NCBI GenBank assembly: GCA_036376595.1
Contig: DASVAA010000184.1
Location: forward strand, 30,771-94,770
Length of the DNA stretch: 64,000 bases
Direction of reading: 5' to 3'
Source: SMAG-U1939 sp036376595
GTDB taxonomy: Bacteria > Chloroflexota > Ktedonobacteria > Ktedonobacterales > JADMIN01
Shown here: in pieces, positions 1 to 6,824 of the stretch
Layout of the letters: every line of letters begins with the position of its first letter
How positions within the stretch are numbered: position 1 is the first letter of the stretch
The notes under the pieces: generated by a model
What the model saw: the letters and a program-made list of their open reading frames with translations, nothing else
Database searches by the model: none
Told to the model about the DNA's origin: nothing
Position numbers and translations under genes: made by a program

Positions 1-519
1 CCCAAGCCCGACGGCCGCCCAGCGCACTTCTACACCATCGTCACGCGCGACACCCGCGACCAGGATTTCTCGGCCAACCGGCAGCTCTTTCTGACCGAGC
101 AGGGCTACCGCTACACCATCGAGGATGCCGAGAGCCTGGGCCTGCTGGAGCCGGTGGAGCTGCGAGTCAACGGGCGCGGCGGTCGCGGCGTGGGGCGCAG
201 CAACAGCCGCGGCGCCAACGCCAAGGCAAACGGCCACAACGGGCGCCGCTCCGGCAGCGGCAGCCGTGGCACCAGCCGCGCTGGGACCAACGGACGCACG
301 AAGCAGGGGCAGAAGCAGAGCGGCGCGCGCAACGGCAAGACACGCGCGGCCAAAGCCGGGGCAGACGGCACGGGTACGGGTGCGCGCGCATCCCGTGCGC
401 CGTCGCGCTCGACCGCCGCTCGCACCGGGGCCACGAGCCGCGCGCACGAGGGTCAGGCGCGCACCGCTGGGGCGCGGCGCAGCCCGGCGGGGCGCAAGCC
501 GAAGGGGGCCGGCGATTGA
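1..519 (+). CDS. DNA repair helicase XPB/ERCC3-like, C-terminal fragment
   Basis: Only the 3' end of this gene lies in the window; it is open from base 1. The first 50 or so residues (…FYTIVTRDT…, …LFLTEQGYRYTI…) match the end of the second helicase domain of bacterial XPB-type superfamily 2 helicases, which unwind DNA in repair. After 'LGLLEPVEL' the protein changes into a tail of about 115 residues made almost only of R, G, A, S, T, K and N. This tail is probably disordered, very basic and nucleic-acid binding. The family assignment comes from the short conserved part only. The tail is longer than I would expect for the family. Confidence 0.7.
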   Translation, partial: PKPDGRPAHFYTIVTRDTRDQDFSANRQLFLTEQGYRYTIEDAESLGLLEPVELRVNGRGGRGVGRSNSRGANAKANGHNGRRSGSGSRGTSRAGTNGRTKQGQKQSGARNGKTRAAKAGADGTGTGARASRAPSRSTAARTGATSRAHEGQARTAGARRSPAGRKPKGAGD

Positions 520-865
520 AAACCTGCCTATGGGCTTCCGGCCGCGAGGCCTGCCTGCGCAGCCTGGAGATCGAGCGGCGGGCGTTGCGATTGTTACGGT
601 GGGCGAGATGGTCGTGGGGTGTGGAGGCGGGCTGAAGTCCCGCGGCTAATCCCCGGCGTCGCGCACACCGCAGCACCGTCCGACCGACCAGCGGGAGCGG
701 CGTTCCCAGATCAATGTCTCCTCTGGCTCGCATCTGTTTCCCAGACCAACCCATCGTCGCCGGACGGGCAAGGACCTACCAGGGATTACCAGCAGCCCTT
801 CAGGCCGCCTGCTCGCTCTAAGGTTATCCTCGCCCCGCAGGGAGAGGGGCCGGGGGTGAGGACCC
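520..865. other. Intergenic region with dispersed repeats
   Basis: No gene was recognised between the convergent XPB and beta-propeller genes. A family D repeat (GGAGGCGGGCTGAAG…CGGCTAATCCCC) lies at about 622-654. A family B repeat (CTCGCCCCGCAGGGAGAGG then GGGTGAGGACC) lies at about 828-871 and abuts the stop codon of the next gene. Nothing resembling a promoter or an RNA gene was seen in the rest. Confidence 0.6.
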
Positions 866-871
866 CTATGG
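828..871. repeat. Family B dispersed repeat
   Basis: The arms CCTCGCCCC and GGGAGAGG fold around a short CGCA-type loop and are followed by the constant tail GGGGGTGAGGACC. The same unit recurs at about 7265, 12247, 13688, 15001, 38431 and 45931. Confidence 0.7.
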
Positions 872-2542
872 AACGCGCCACAGCGTGATCGTCGTCGTAG
901 GCGGAGCGACCACCGCAGCGGAGCCGCTCTGCGCGAAGACCATCACTTGTTTGTCATCGAGTGACCAGCCGATCGTCGATTGGAAAGTCTGCTCGCCGGC
1001 TGCCAGTGGCACGGAGAGCTGCGCGAGCTCGTCGCCCGAGGCGCAGTCGTAGACACGCATGTGCGCGAGATCGGCGCCCAGATCGCTCTGCGCCCCCTGA
1101 TTGTTGCTGCCGTACAGCTCGGGGATCACGGCCAGCCGCCGGCCGTCGGGACTCCAGGCAACGCTGCCTGTGATGTCGTGTTGCAGCATGCTCTGCAGGC
1201 CGGCGTCGCGAATCGGCAGATACGCCTCGATGGGGTTGAGGTCGGAGGCGAGCTGCGACGGCGTCAGGCCGTACTTGCGCGGCACCAGCAGCTCGCCGAA
1301 GCCCATCCCGCCGGCGGAAGGCATCAGGTAGCGACCGTCGGGCGACCAGGCGGGGAACTGCCAGCTATACTGGTACACGCCGGGGCCGAGCTGCGAATCC
1401 GGCCCGATGCGGCCCGGCTGCCAGATGGTGAAGCTGGCGTCGTGCGTGGGATTGCCGACCGGGCCGAGCCGCGGCGCCTTGGGCACGCTGTGGGGCGCGA
1501 GCGGCTGCTGGATGGCGAGCGTGCCATCCGCGTTCCACGAGTAGGCCAACGCGATGGGCTGCGGCTGCTGGATGCCGTAGGCGTTGACTTGTGCGGGCGG
1601 CGGGGGCAGGAAGCGGCGCTGGCCGAGGTCGTACTCCCAGGGCAGGGACGACGGCGCATCGGCGCTGAAAACCGGCGGTGGTCCGGCGACCACCTCTGGA
1701 GCGGCGCCATTGGGCGTCATCGTCGCGACGCTATACCACGGTGCGGTATTGAACTGCACGCTCCCGTTGCCCTGTGGCTGCACGCCGAAGAAGTAATCCA
1801 CCTCGAACAGCAGCGCCAGGCGGGTGCCGTCGGGCGACCAGAGCACGTCGTCGTAGGAGATGACCTGATGGCTGGTGTCGCCGCGCGGCGACGCCTTCAC
1901 GTCAGGATACGACTGGAGCTGCGGTGGTGTAAGGCGCAGCGCGGCCGTAATCGCGGGGTCGGGGTTGACGCGGCCGATCAGCGCGCCGGTGGCGGCGGAG
2001 TAGAGGGCGACGACGCCGGGCTGGTAGGCGTAGCTGATGGGATCGTTCTCGGGACACTTGCCGGCGTAGCCCATGACGGCGATCGTCTGGCCGTTGGGCG
2101 ACCAGGCGACGGCGGACCGCGGGCCGGAGGTCGGGGCGCCGCAGACGGCGATGCCGTCATGGTCGGGCAAGATGGTGAGCCGCGCCGCCAGCGTGCGCAC
2201 CGGAGGGGCGTGATGCGCCGCGCTCGCTGCCTGGCGCCGCAGATAGACCGCTGCCCCGGCTCCAACCGCCGCCACGAGCACCACCAGCGCGACGGCGATC
2301 AGCGCGGCGCGGGAGCGCAGCCCCACACGACGGCGAGCGCGGCGCGACGGCCGGAGGGTCGCGGGACGCGCAGGGGGTGATGCTGGCGTATTTGTCGCCC
2401 GAGATGCGGCCGCGGCATCTTCCGCCGCACGCCGTGCCGCCAGGTCGTGGAGCGCGCGCTCCCGGCGCTCGCGCTCGTCGGCCCATACGTCCTGCGATCC
2501 TTGCCACTCCTCGCTCGGCTTCTCGGTCTCGTCGCCCGCCAT
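866..2542 (-). CDS. Membrane-anchored beta-propeller (WD40/TolB-like) protein
   Basis: This 558-residue protein starts at an ATG preceded by a strong GGGAGGTGA site. Residues 1-72 are charged and Ala/Pro/Arg-rich. A single hydrophobic helix follows at about 75-100 (ALIAVALVVLVAAVGAGAAV), with the bulk predicted outside the membrane. The outer part carries repeated 'WSPNG', 'WSPDG' and 'WNADG' blades typical of TolB/WD40-like propellers, such as VAWSPNGQTIAV and VAWSPDGRRLAV. No catalytic motif was seen, so the role is unknown; binding of a ligand or partner at the cell surface is plausible. It is convergent with the XPB gene. Confidence 0.65.
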   Translation of the reverse strand: MAGDETEKPSEEWQGSQDVWADERERRERALHDLAARRAAEDAAAASRATNTPASPPARPATLRPSRRARRRVGLRSRAALIAVALVVLVAAVGAGAAVYLRRQAASAAHHAPPVRTLAARLTILPDHDGIAVCGAPTSGPRSAVAWSPNGQTIAVMGYAGKCPENDPISYAYQPGVVALYSAATGALIGRVNPDPAITAALRLTPPQLQSYPDVKASPRGDTSHQVISYDDVLWSPDGTRLALLFEVDYFFGVQPQGNGSVQFNTAPWYSVATMTPNGAAPEVVAGPPPVFSADAPSSLPWEYDLGQRRFLPPPPAQVNAYGIQQPQPIALAYSWNADGTLAIQQPLAPHSVPKAPRLGPVGNPTHDASFTIWQPGRIGPDSQLGPGVYQYSWQFPAWSPDGRYLMPSAGGMGFGELLVPRKYGLTPSQLASDLNPIEAYLPIRDAGLQSMLQHDITGSVAWSPDGRRLAVIPELYGSNNQGAQSDLGADLAHMRVYDCASGDELAQLSVPLAAGEQTFQSTIGWSLDDKQVMVFAQSGSAAVVAPPTTTITLWRVP

Positions 2543-2661
2543 CCGTCACCTCCCGTTGCATGTGCCGCCTGTCAGCTCAGGAACGCATCTCGCCGTAGCG
2601 CCTCGTATCAGTCTTCACGCGCAGGCGCAGGGCCCGGTTACAGCCGATTGCTCTTGCGGTC

Positions 2662-2691
2662 TTGACGGCGGTTGACGACCTTCGCTATCAT
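2662..2691 (+). promoter_or_regulatory. Promoter of the metX leader
   Basis: TTGACG at 2662-2667 and TATCAT at 2686-2691 are separated by 18 bp, a good sigma-70 fit. The predicted start near 2698 lies about 23 nt upstream of the SAM riboswitch. The -10 region sits inside an interrupted inverted repeat GTTGAC…GTCAAC (2671-2702), a possible operator. Confidence 0.6.
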
Positions 2692-2720
2692 CGTTGTCAA
2701 CAACTGAATAGATGCGTTCG

Positions 2721-2834
2721 CTCTCATCAAGAGTGGTCGAGGGAAACCGGCCCGATGACGCCCGGCAACCCACCCGTAACATTGGCGGGCAGGGTGCCAA
2801 CTCCGGCGGAGGCGCAGCCTCCGCGAGATGAGAG
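2721..2834 (+). promoter_or_regulatory. SAM-I (S-box) riboswitch aptamer
   Basis: P1 pairs CTCTCATC (2721-2728) with GATGAGAG (2827-2834). Inside are the S-box core elements: CAAGAG, GTCGAGGGA, GGCCCGATGA, CCCGGCAACC and GGTGCCAACTCC. Aptamers of this class bind S-adenosylmethionine and normally switch methionine genes off. The 3' P1 strand (GAGAGG) can also pair with CCTCTC in the 5' arm of the terminator at 2881. That gives an antiterminator when SAM is absent and exposes the terminator when SAM is bound. Confidence 0.93.
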
Positions 2835-2880
2835 GATCGGCCAGCACGGCGCGCGTTGTGTGTGATGCGCCGTGATTCGT

Positions 2881-2920
2881 CCGCCCTCTCCGTCTCGCAT
2901 GGAGAGGGCGGTTGTGTTTC
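2881..2920 (+). terminator. Intrinsic terminator of the SAM-I riboswitch
   Basis: CCGCCCTCTCC (2881-2891) and GGAGAGGGCGG (2901-2911) form a perfect 11-bp stem with a 9-nt loop, followed by TTGTGTTTC. The 5' arm is complementary to the 3' strand of riboswitch P1, so this is the expression platform. A second stem, CACGGCGC…GCGCCGTG (about 2845-2874), lies between aptamer and terminator. Confidence 0.85.
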
Positions 2921-2921
2921 T

Positions 2922-3247
2922 TGAGACTGAGCGAGCACGAGGAGAGTCCCCAGGCAGCCGGCGGCCACAGAGAGCCGTCGCCGCTGAGAATCCGGCGCCG
3001 CCGCGCCTGGCGGGCATGCTCCTCCGAGCGGCGCGGCCAACGGGCGGCGAGGGCATCCTCTCGCCTGCCCCAGTAGACCGCGCCGGTGGGGCCGCCGTTA
3101 TCGGCCCACAGGCTCGGCGCCGTATCCGCACCACGTACAGAGGTGCGGCGCTCCGAGCTGTCGAGGCCGGCGGTCCGCGAGGCGCCGGCGAACAGGGTGG
3201 TACCGCGAATGACCCCTCGCCCCTCTACGCGAGGGGTCGCGTTCGCT
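2922..3247 (+). promoter_or_regulatory. T-box leader, probably methionine-specific
   Basis: This second regulator lies directly after the SAM terminator. The hallmark T-box sequence AGGGTGGTACCGCG is at 3194-3207. Upstream are Stem I-type elements: GAGGAGAGT at 2939, AGAGAGCC at about 2983 and CTGAGAA at about 2996. The strand CTCCTC at 3019 can pair with GAGGAG at 2939, and the codon just before it is ATG (3016-3018), a plausible methionine specifier. After the T-box sequence, GACCCCTCGC (3211-3220) and GCGAGGGGTC (3229-3238) form a perfect 10-bp stem that would compete with the antiterminator. No clear U-run follows, so the output could be non-canonical. Uncharged tRNA-Met should switch metX on. 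Confidence 0.85.
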
Positions 3248-3270
3248 GCCGAGCATCGCGGGGTCCGCCC

Positions 3271-4446
3271 ATGTCTCTACCCATCACACCGTCCACGTCA
3301 GGAGTCGCCGTTCCCGCGGCAGCCGAGCCGGCGTCGTCGGGCACGATCGCGATCGGCGCGCTGGCGCTAGACGGCGGCACCACGCTCGCGCCGGTCATGC
3401 TGGCCTACGAGGCGTGGGGACGGCTCGCACCCGCGGGCGACAACGCCGTGCTGCTCTGCCACGCGCTGACCGGCAGCGCCCATGCACGCGACACGACCAC
3501 GCCTGACGACCCGCGCGCCGGTTGGTGGAATCCACTGATTGGCCCAGGCCGTGTGCTGGATACCACGCGCTACTTCGTCATCTGCTCCAACGTGCTCGGC
3601 GGCTGCTCGGGCAGCAGTGGCCCGCTCACCCCGCATCCCCGCGACGGTCTGCCCTATGGGATGCGCTTCCCGCTGGTGAGCGTGGGCGACATGGTGCGGG
3701 CACAGCGCGCGCTGCTGGCGCGGCTGGGCGTGCGGCGGCTGGCGCTGGTGGCCGGCGGCTCGGTGGGCGGGCAGCAGGCGCTGGAGTGGGCCATCGCCTA
3801 TCCGGAGCTGGTGGCACGCGTGGCGGTGATCGCCGCGAGCCTGCGCCTCAGCGCGCTCGGCATCGCGCTGGACGAGATCGGCCGGCGTGCGATCCTCGCC
3901 GACCCGAAGTGGCGCGGTGGGCGCTACGTGTCGGGCGAGGGACCCGACGAGGGGCTGGCGCTGGCGCGCATGGCGGCGATGCTAAGCTACACCAGCGCCA
4001 CGGCCCTTGACGAGCGCTTCGGCCGCCGCCCCGCGACGCGCCCGCCGTTCGCGCCGGGCGTCGGCCCGACCTACGACGTCGAGACCTACCTGCAGTATCA
4101 GGGGCTGAAGCTGGTGCGGCGCTTCGACGCCAACAGCTACCTGATCCTGACGCGCGCCATGGACCGCTACGACGCTGCCGAGGGGGCGGACCGCGGCTCA
4201 GACGAGGCGGCGCTGGCGCGCATCCAGGCGCGGCTGTTGGCGGTGGGCATCAGCAGCGATTGGCTGTTCCCGGCGGAGCAGGTGCGGGCGCTGGCCGAGG
4301 GCGTGCGCTGCGCGGGCGGCGAGGCGCGCTACACCGAGATCGCCTCGCCGCTGGGCCACGACGCCTTCCTCAAGGAGTGGGACCAGCTCGACGCGATCCT
4401 GCGCCCGTTCCTTGCCGCAGGCGATTCGCCGCGTGCGCCACCATAG
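3271..4446 (+). CDS. metX: Homoserine O-acetyltransferase
   Basis: This alpha/beta-hydrolase enzyme transfers acetyl from acetyl-CoA to homoserine, the committed step of methionine synthesis. It has 391 residues, the normal length. The nucleophile motif GGSVGGQQALEW gives Ser164. Asp330 (SSDWLFPAEQ) and His363 (LGHDAFLKEW) complete the triad, and the CHALTGSAH segment forms the oxyanion/active-site entrance. The ATG at 3271 was chosen because it begins the first MetX-like residues; open frame continues upstream, but through the T-box. The start has only a weak GGGG ribosome site. Expression is expected to answer both SAM and tRNA-Met charging through the leader RNA. metY follows after about 390 nt. 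Confidence 0.93.
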   Translation: MSLPITPSTSGVAVPAAAEPASSGTIAIGALALDGGTTLAPVMLAYEAWGRLAPAGDNAVLLCHALTGSAHARDTTTPDDPRAGWWNPLIGPGRVLDTTRYFVICSNVLGGCSGSSGPLTPHPRDGLPYGMRFPLVSVGDMVRAQRALLARLGVRRLALVAGGSVGGQQALEWAIAYPELVARVAVIAASLRLSALGIALDEIGRRAILADPKWRGGRYVSGEGPDEGLALARMAAMLSYTSATALDERFGRRPATRPPFAPGVGPTYDVETYLQYQGLKLVRRFDANSYLILTRAMDRYDAAEGADRGSDEAALARIQARLLAVGISSDWLFPAEQVRALAEGVRCAGGEARYTEIASPLGHDAFLKEWDQLDAILRPFLAAGDSPRAPP

Positions 4447-4594
4447 CCTTGATCTTAACCGCAGAGGACGCGGAGGACGCAGAGGATACGGAGAGGGTTC
4501 GGGCTGCCGATGAGCCGGGCCACTGCCGGTCGCAAAAGCATGCGATACCGAATTGGGGCCAATCATTGGACTATTTGCGCTTGCTGTGGCAACG

Positions 4595-4625
4595 GGATTA
4601 GCTGCGGTGCTTCAGACCGCCTCCA
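4595..4625 (-). repeat. Family D dispersed repeat
   Basis: Read on the minus strand it gives GGAGGCGGTCTGAAG, CACCGC, AGCTAATCCC. Related copies are at about 622-654 and 20335-20363, with a decayed version at about 10863-10935. Confidence 0.65.
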
Positions 4626-4764
4626 GCGCCTACCACAACGTGCGCCTGTGAGGTGGCACAAGATCGCGACCCTCCCATCGTCCGCGTCAGTTGAACCTCA
4701 ACATCGCCCAGTCGCTTACGACACGAAACCCGTGCCGCGGGATCTTTGTGCGCCTCGCGGATCG

Positions 4765-4788
4765 GCGGGCGTCCACCGGACGCCCCTA
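4765..4788. repeat. Family A palindromic repeat
   Basis: The core is GCGGGCGTCC AC CGGACGCCCCTA, nearly a perfect palindrome. It recurs at 9867, 9909, 13656, 14857, 26604, 45720 (variant), 46063 and 54802. Confidence 0.75.
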
Positions 4789-4839
4789 GGAACTGCTGCT
4801 TCTCACGTTCCACATTGCTCCGAAAGGATGATGCATTCC

Positions 4840-6201
4840 ATGACCGAGACCCAGTTGACTGACGCGACCGAGATCGCCGTGACGACGGCTGACGACGAGC
4901 AGTCCAGCCAGCAGACGCCCGCGTACGCCTTTGAGACGCTGGCGCTGCACGCCGGGCAGGAGGCGCCCGACCCGGCCACCGGCGCGCGGGCGGTGCCGAT
5001 CTACCAGACGACCTCGTTCGTCTTCGACAACGCCGACCACGCCGCCGATCTCTTCGCGCTGCGCCAGACAGGCAATATTTATACGCGCATCATGAATCCG
5101 ACGCAGGACGTGTTCGAGCGGCGCATCGCGGCCCTCGAAGGCGGCGTCGCCGCGCTCGCCACGGCGTCGGGGCAGGCGGCGGAGTTCCTCGCGCTCGCCA
5201 ACATCGCCGGGGCGGGCGACGAGATCGTCTCTAGCGCCGGCCTCTACGGCGGCACCTACAACCTCTTCACGCAGACACTGCCGCGACTGGGCGTCACGGT
5301 GCGCTTTGTGGACGGCACCGATCCCACTCAGTTCGCCGCGGCGATCACGCCGCGCACGAAGGCGCTCTACGCCGAGACGGTGGGCAATCCGCGGCTGGAT
5401 ACGCTCGACATCCGCGCGGTGGCCGACGTGGCGCACGCCGCAGGCATCCCGTTGATCGTGGACAACACGCTGCCCAGCCCCTACCTCGTCAATCCGATCC
5501 GCCACGGGGCCGACATTGTGGTACATTCGGCCACCAAGTTCATCGGCGGCCACGGCACCAGCATCGGCGGCGCGATCGTGGACGGCGGCACGTTCGATTG
5601 GGCGGCAAGCGGCAAGTTCCCCGGCCTGGTCGAGCCGGACCCGTCGTACCATGGCGTGAGCTACGTCGAGGCGTTCGGGCCTGCGGCATTCGCCGTCAAG
5701 GCGCGCACACAGCTCCTGCGCGACCTCGGTCCGGCGATCAGCCCGCTCAATAGCTGGCTCTTCTTGCAGGGGTTGGAGACGCTGCCGCTGCGCATGGAGC
5801 GCCACCGCGAGAACGCACTGCGCGTGGCGCGCTTCCTCAGCGAGCACCCTGCCGTGAGCTGGGTGCTCTATCCCGGCCTGCCAAGCCATCCGACGCATGA
5901 GCTGGCGCGGCGCTATCACCAACACGGCTATGGCGCGCTGGTCGGTTTCGGCATCAAGGGCGGGCGCGAGGCCGGCCGGCGGCTGGTGAGCGAGACACGG
6001 CTCTTCTCGCTGCTCGCCAACATCGGCGATGCGAAGTCGCTGATCATCCATCCCGCCAGCACCACCCACTCGCAGCTCGGCGAGGAGGAGCAGCGCGCGA
6101 GCGGCGTCACCCCCGACTTCATCCGCCTCTCGGTTGGTGTGGAGCACATAGACGATCTGCTACGCGACCTCGACCAGGCGCTGCGCGTGTCGGCGGTGTA
6201 G
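4840..6201 (+). CDS. metY: O-acetylhomoserine sulfhydrylase (PLP-dependent)
   Basis: It combines O-acetylhomoserine, the product of MetX, with sulfide to give homocysteine. The protein has 453 residues and clear Cys/Met-metabolism PLP fold features: ETLALHAGQ near the N-terminus, YTRIMNPTQ, and the PLP lysine K233 in VVHSATKFIGGHG. The C-terminal SLIIHPASTTHSQL motif is typical of the O-acetylhomoserine branch. Three in-frame ATGs are close together (4828, 4831, 4840). 4840 was chosen because the AAAGGA site at 4823-4828 then has workable spacing. The next gap is full of family C repeats. Confidence 0.93.
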   Translation: MTETQLTDATEIAVTTADDEQSSQQTPAYAFETLALHAGQEAPDPATGARAVPIYQTTSFVFDNADHAADLFALRQTGNIYTRIMNPTQDVFERRIAALEGGVAALATASGQAAEFLALANIAGAGDEIVSSAGLYGGTYNLFTQTLPRLGVTVRFVDGTDPTQFAAAITPRTKALYAETVGNPRLDTLDIRAVADVAHAAGIPLIVDNTLPSPYLVNPIRHGADIVVHSATKFIGGHGTSIGGAIVDGGTFDWAASGKFPGLVEPDPSYHGVSYVEAFGPAAFAVKARTQLLRDLGPAISPLNSWLFLQGLETLPLRMERHRENALRVARFLSEHPAVSWVLYPGLPSHPTHELARRYHQHGYGALVGFGIKGGREAGRRLVSETRLFSLLANIGDAKSLIIHPASTTHSQLGEEEQRASGVTPDFIRLSVGVEHIDDLLRDLDQALRVSAV

Positions 6202-6824
6202 GGGGTTACGGAGAACGCGGAGGCTCGCGGAGGACGCGGAGCAGGGGGGCAGAGATTTACCACAGAGGAAACGGAGGAAACGGAGGAGAGAGCAGAGAGC
6301 AACCGCAGAGGACGCAGAGGGCGCAGAGGAGGAGACAGAGGGCGCAGAGGAGGAGACAGAGGGTCAGGTGGATGACACATCCCCTTGTATCTCACTCCTT
6401 GTATCTCAATCCTCTGGCTCTCATGCATTCGCGCACAGCGTGCGCATCGCGTGTACGACATGCGCATCGTGATGGAGGTCTGTTATGCTCGCTCGTACTA
6501 TGGCTGGGGTCGCGTCGCTGGGATTGGTACGCACGATCCCCTTGACCCCGCGGCGATTCGCTGGTAGCATCTCTCCCATCGGGGGCGGGGCACCACTACC
6601 CGCGCCCGAAACCGTCCTTCGCTTTCGAGAGCAGCACCCATGCGAGCAGCCTGCCACCAACGCAGGAGAGGACAGACCCACCGGCTCACCACCGGTGGTG
6701 TGACCCTTTGCCGGCCTATTCAACGCTGAGGCCGCCGGAGCGGTCGCGCGACGCGCACCAAGCCATCGCGTGATCGCCCCGCGCGGCGCAAACGAATAGC
6801 GTCCGCAAAGGAGTCACTCTCGTC
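6202..6824. other. 623-bp gap upstream of the threonine genes
   Basis: The first 160 bp are degenerate family C repeats (GGAGGACGCGGAG, CAGAGGACGCAGAGG). The rest contains GC-rich potential hairpins, including GGGGTC…GACCCC (about 6508-6550) and CACCGG…CCGGTG (about 6678-6697). No T-box consensus or other riboswitch core was found, although threonine control would be expected here. No convincing promoter was seen. Confidence 0.5.
6205..6362. repeat. Family C purine-rich repeat array
   Basis: Irregular repeats of GGAGGACGCGGAG, GAGGAAACGGAGG and CGCAGAGGACGCAGAGG lie directly after the metY stop. The same material occurs at about 4460, 13594, 26640 (inverted), 38397 (inverted) and inside polB at about 52931-53185. 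Confidence 0.75.

Larger units (their letters stand above)
4447..4839. other. Intergenic region between metX and metY, repeat-filled
   Basis: Three different dispersed repeats occupy much of this gap: a family C purine string (AGAGGACGCGGAGGACGC, about 4460-4497), an inverted family D copy (GGGATTAGCTGCGGTGC, 4595-4625) and a family A palindrome (GGGCGTCC/GGACGCCC, 4765-4788). No riboswitch core, strong promoter or gene was seen. It is unclear whether metX and metY share a transcript. Confidence 0.6.

Noticed and set aside
980..2380. 466-codon plus-strand frame over the beta-propeller gene
   Set aside because: The minus-strand frame has a strong ribosome site, a membrane anchor and repeated blade motifs; the plus frame has none.
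6202..6824. Possible threonine T-box or other riboswitch before thrB-thrC
   Set aside because: No GGGTGG-ACCGCG consensus or other aptamer core was found.
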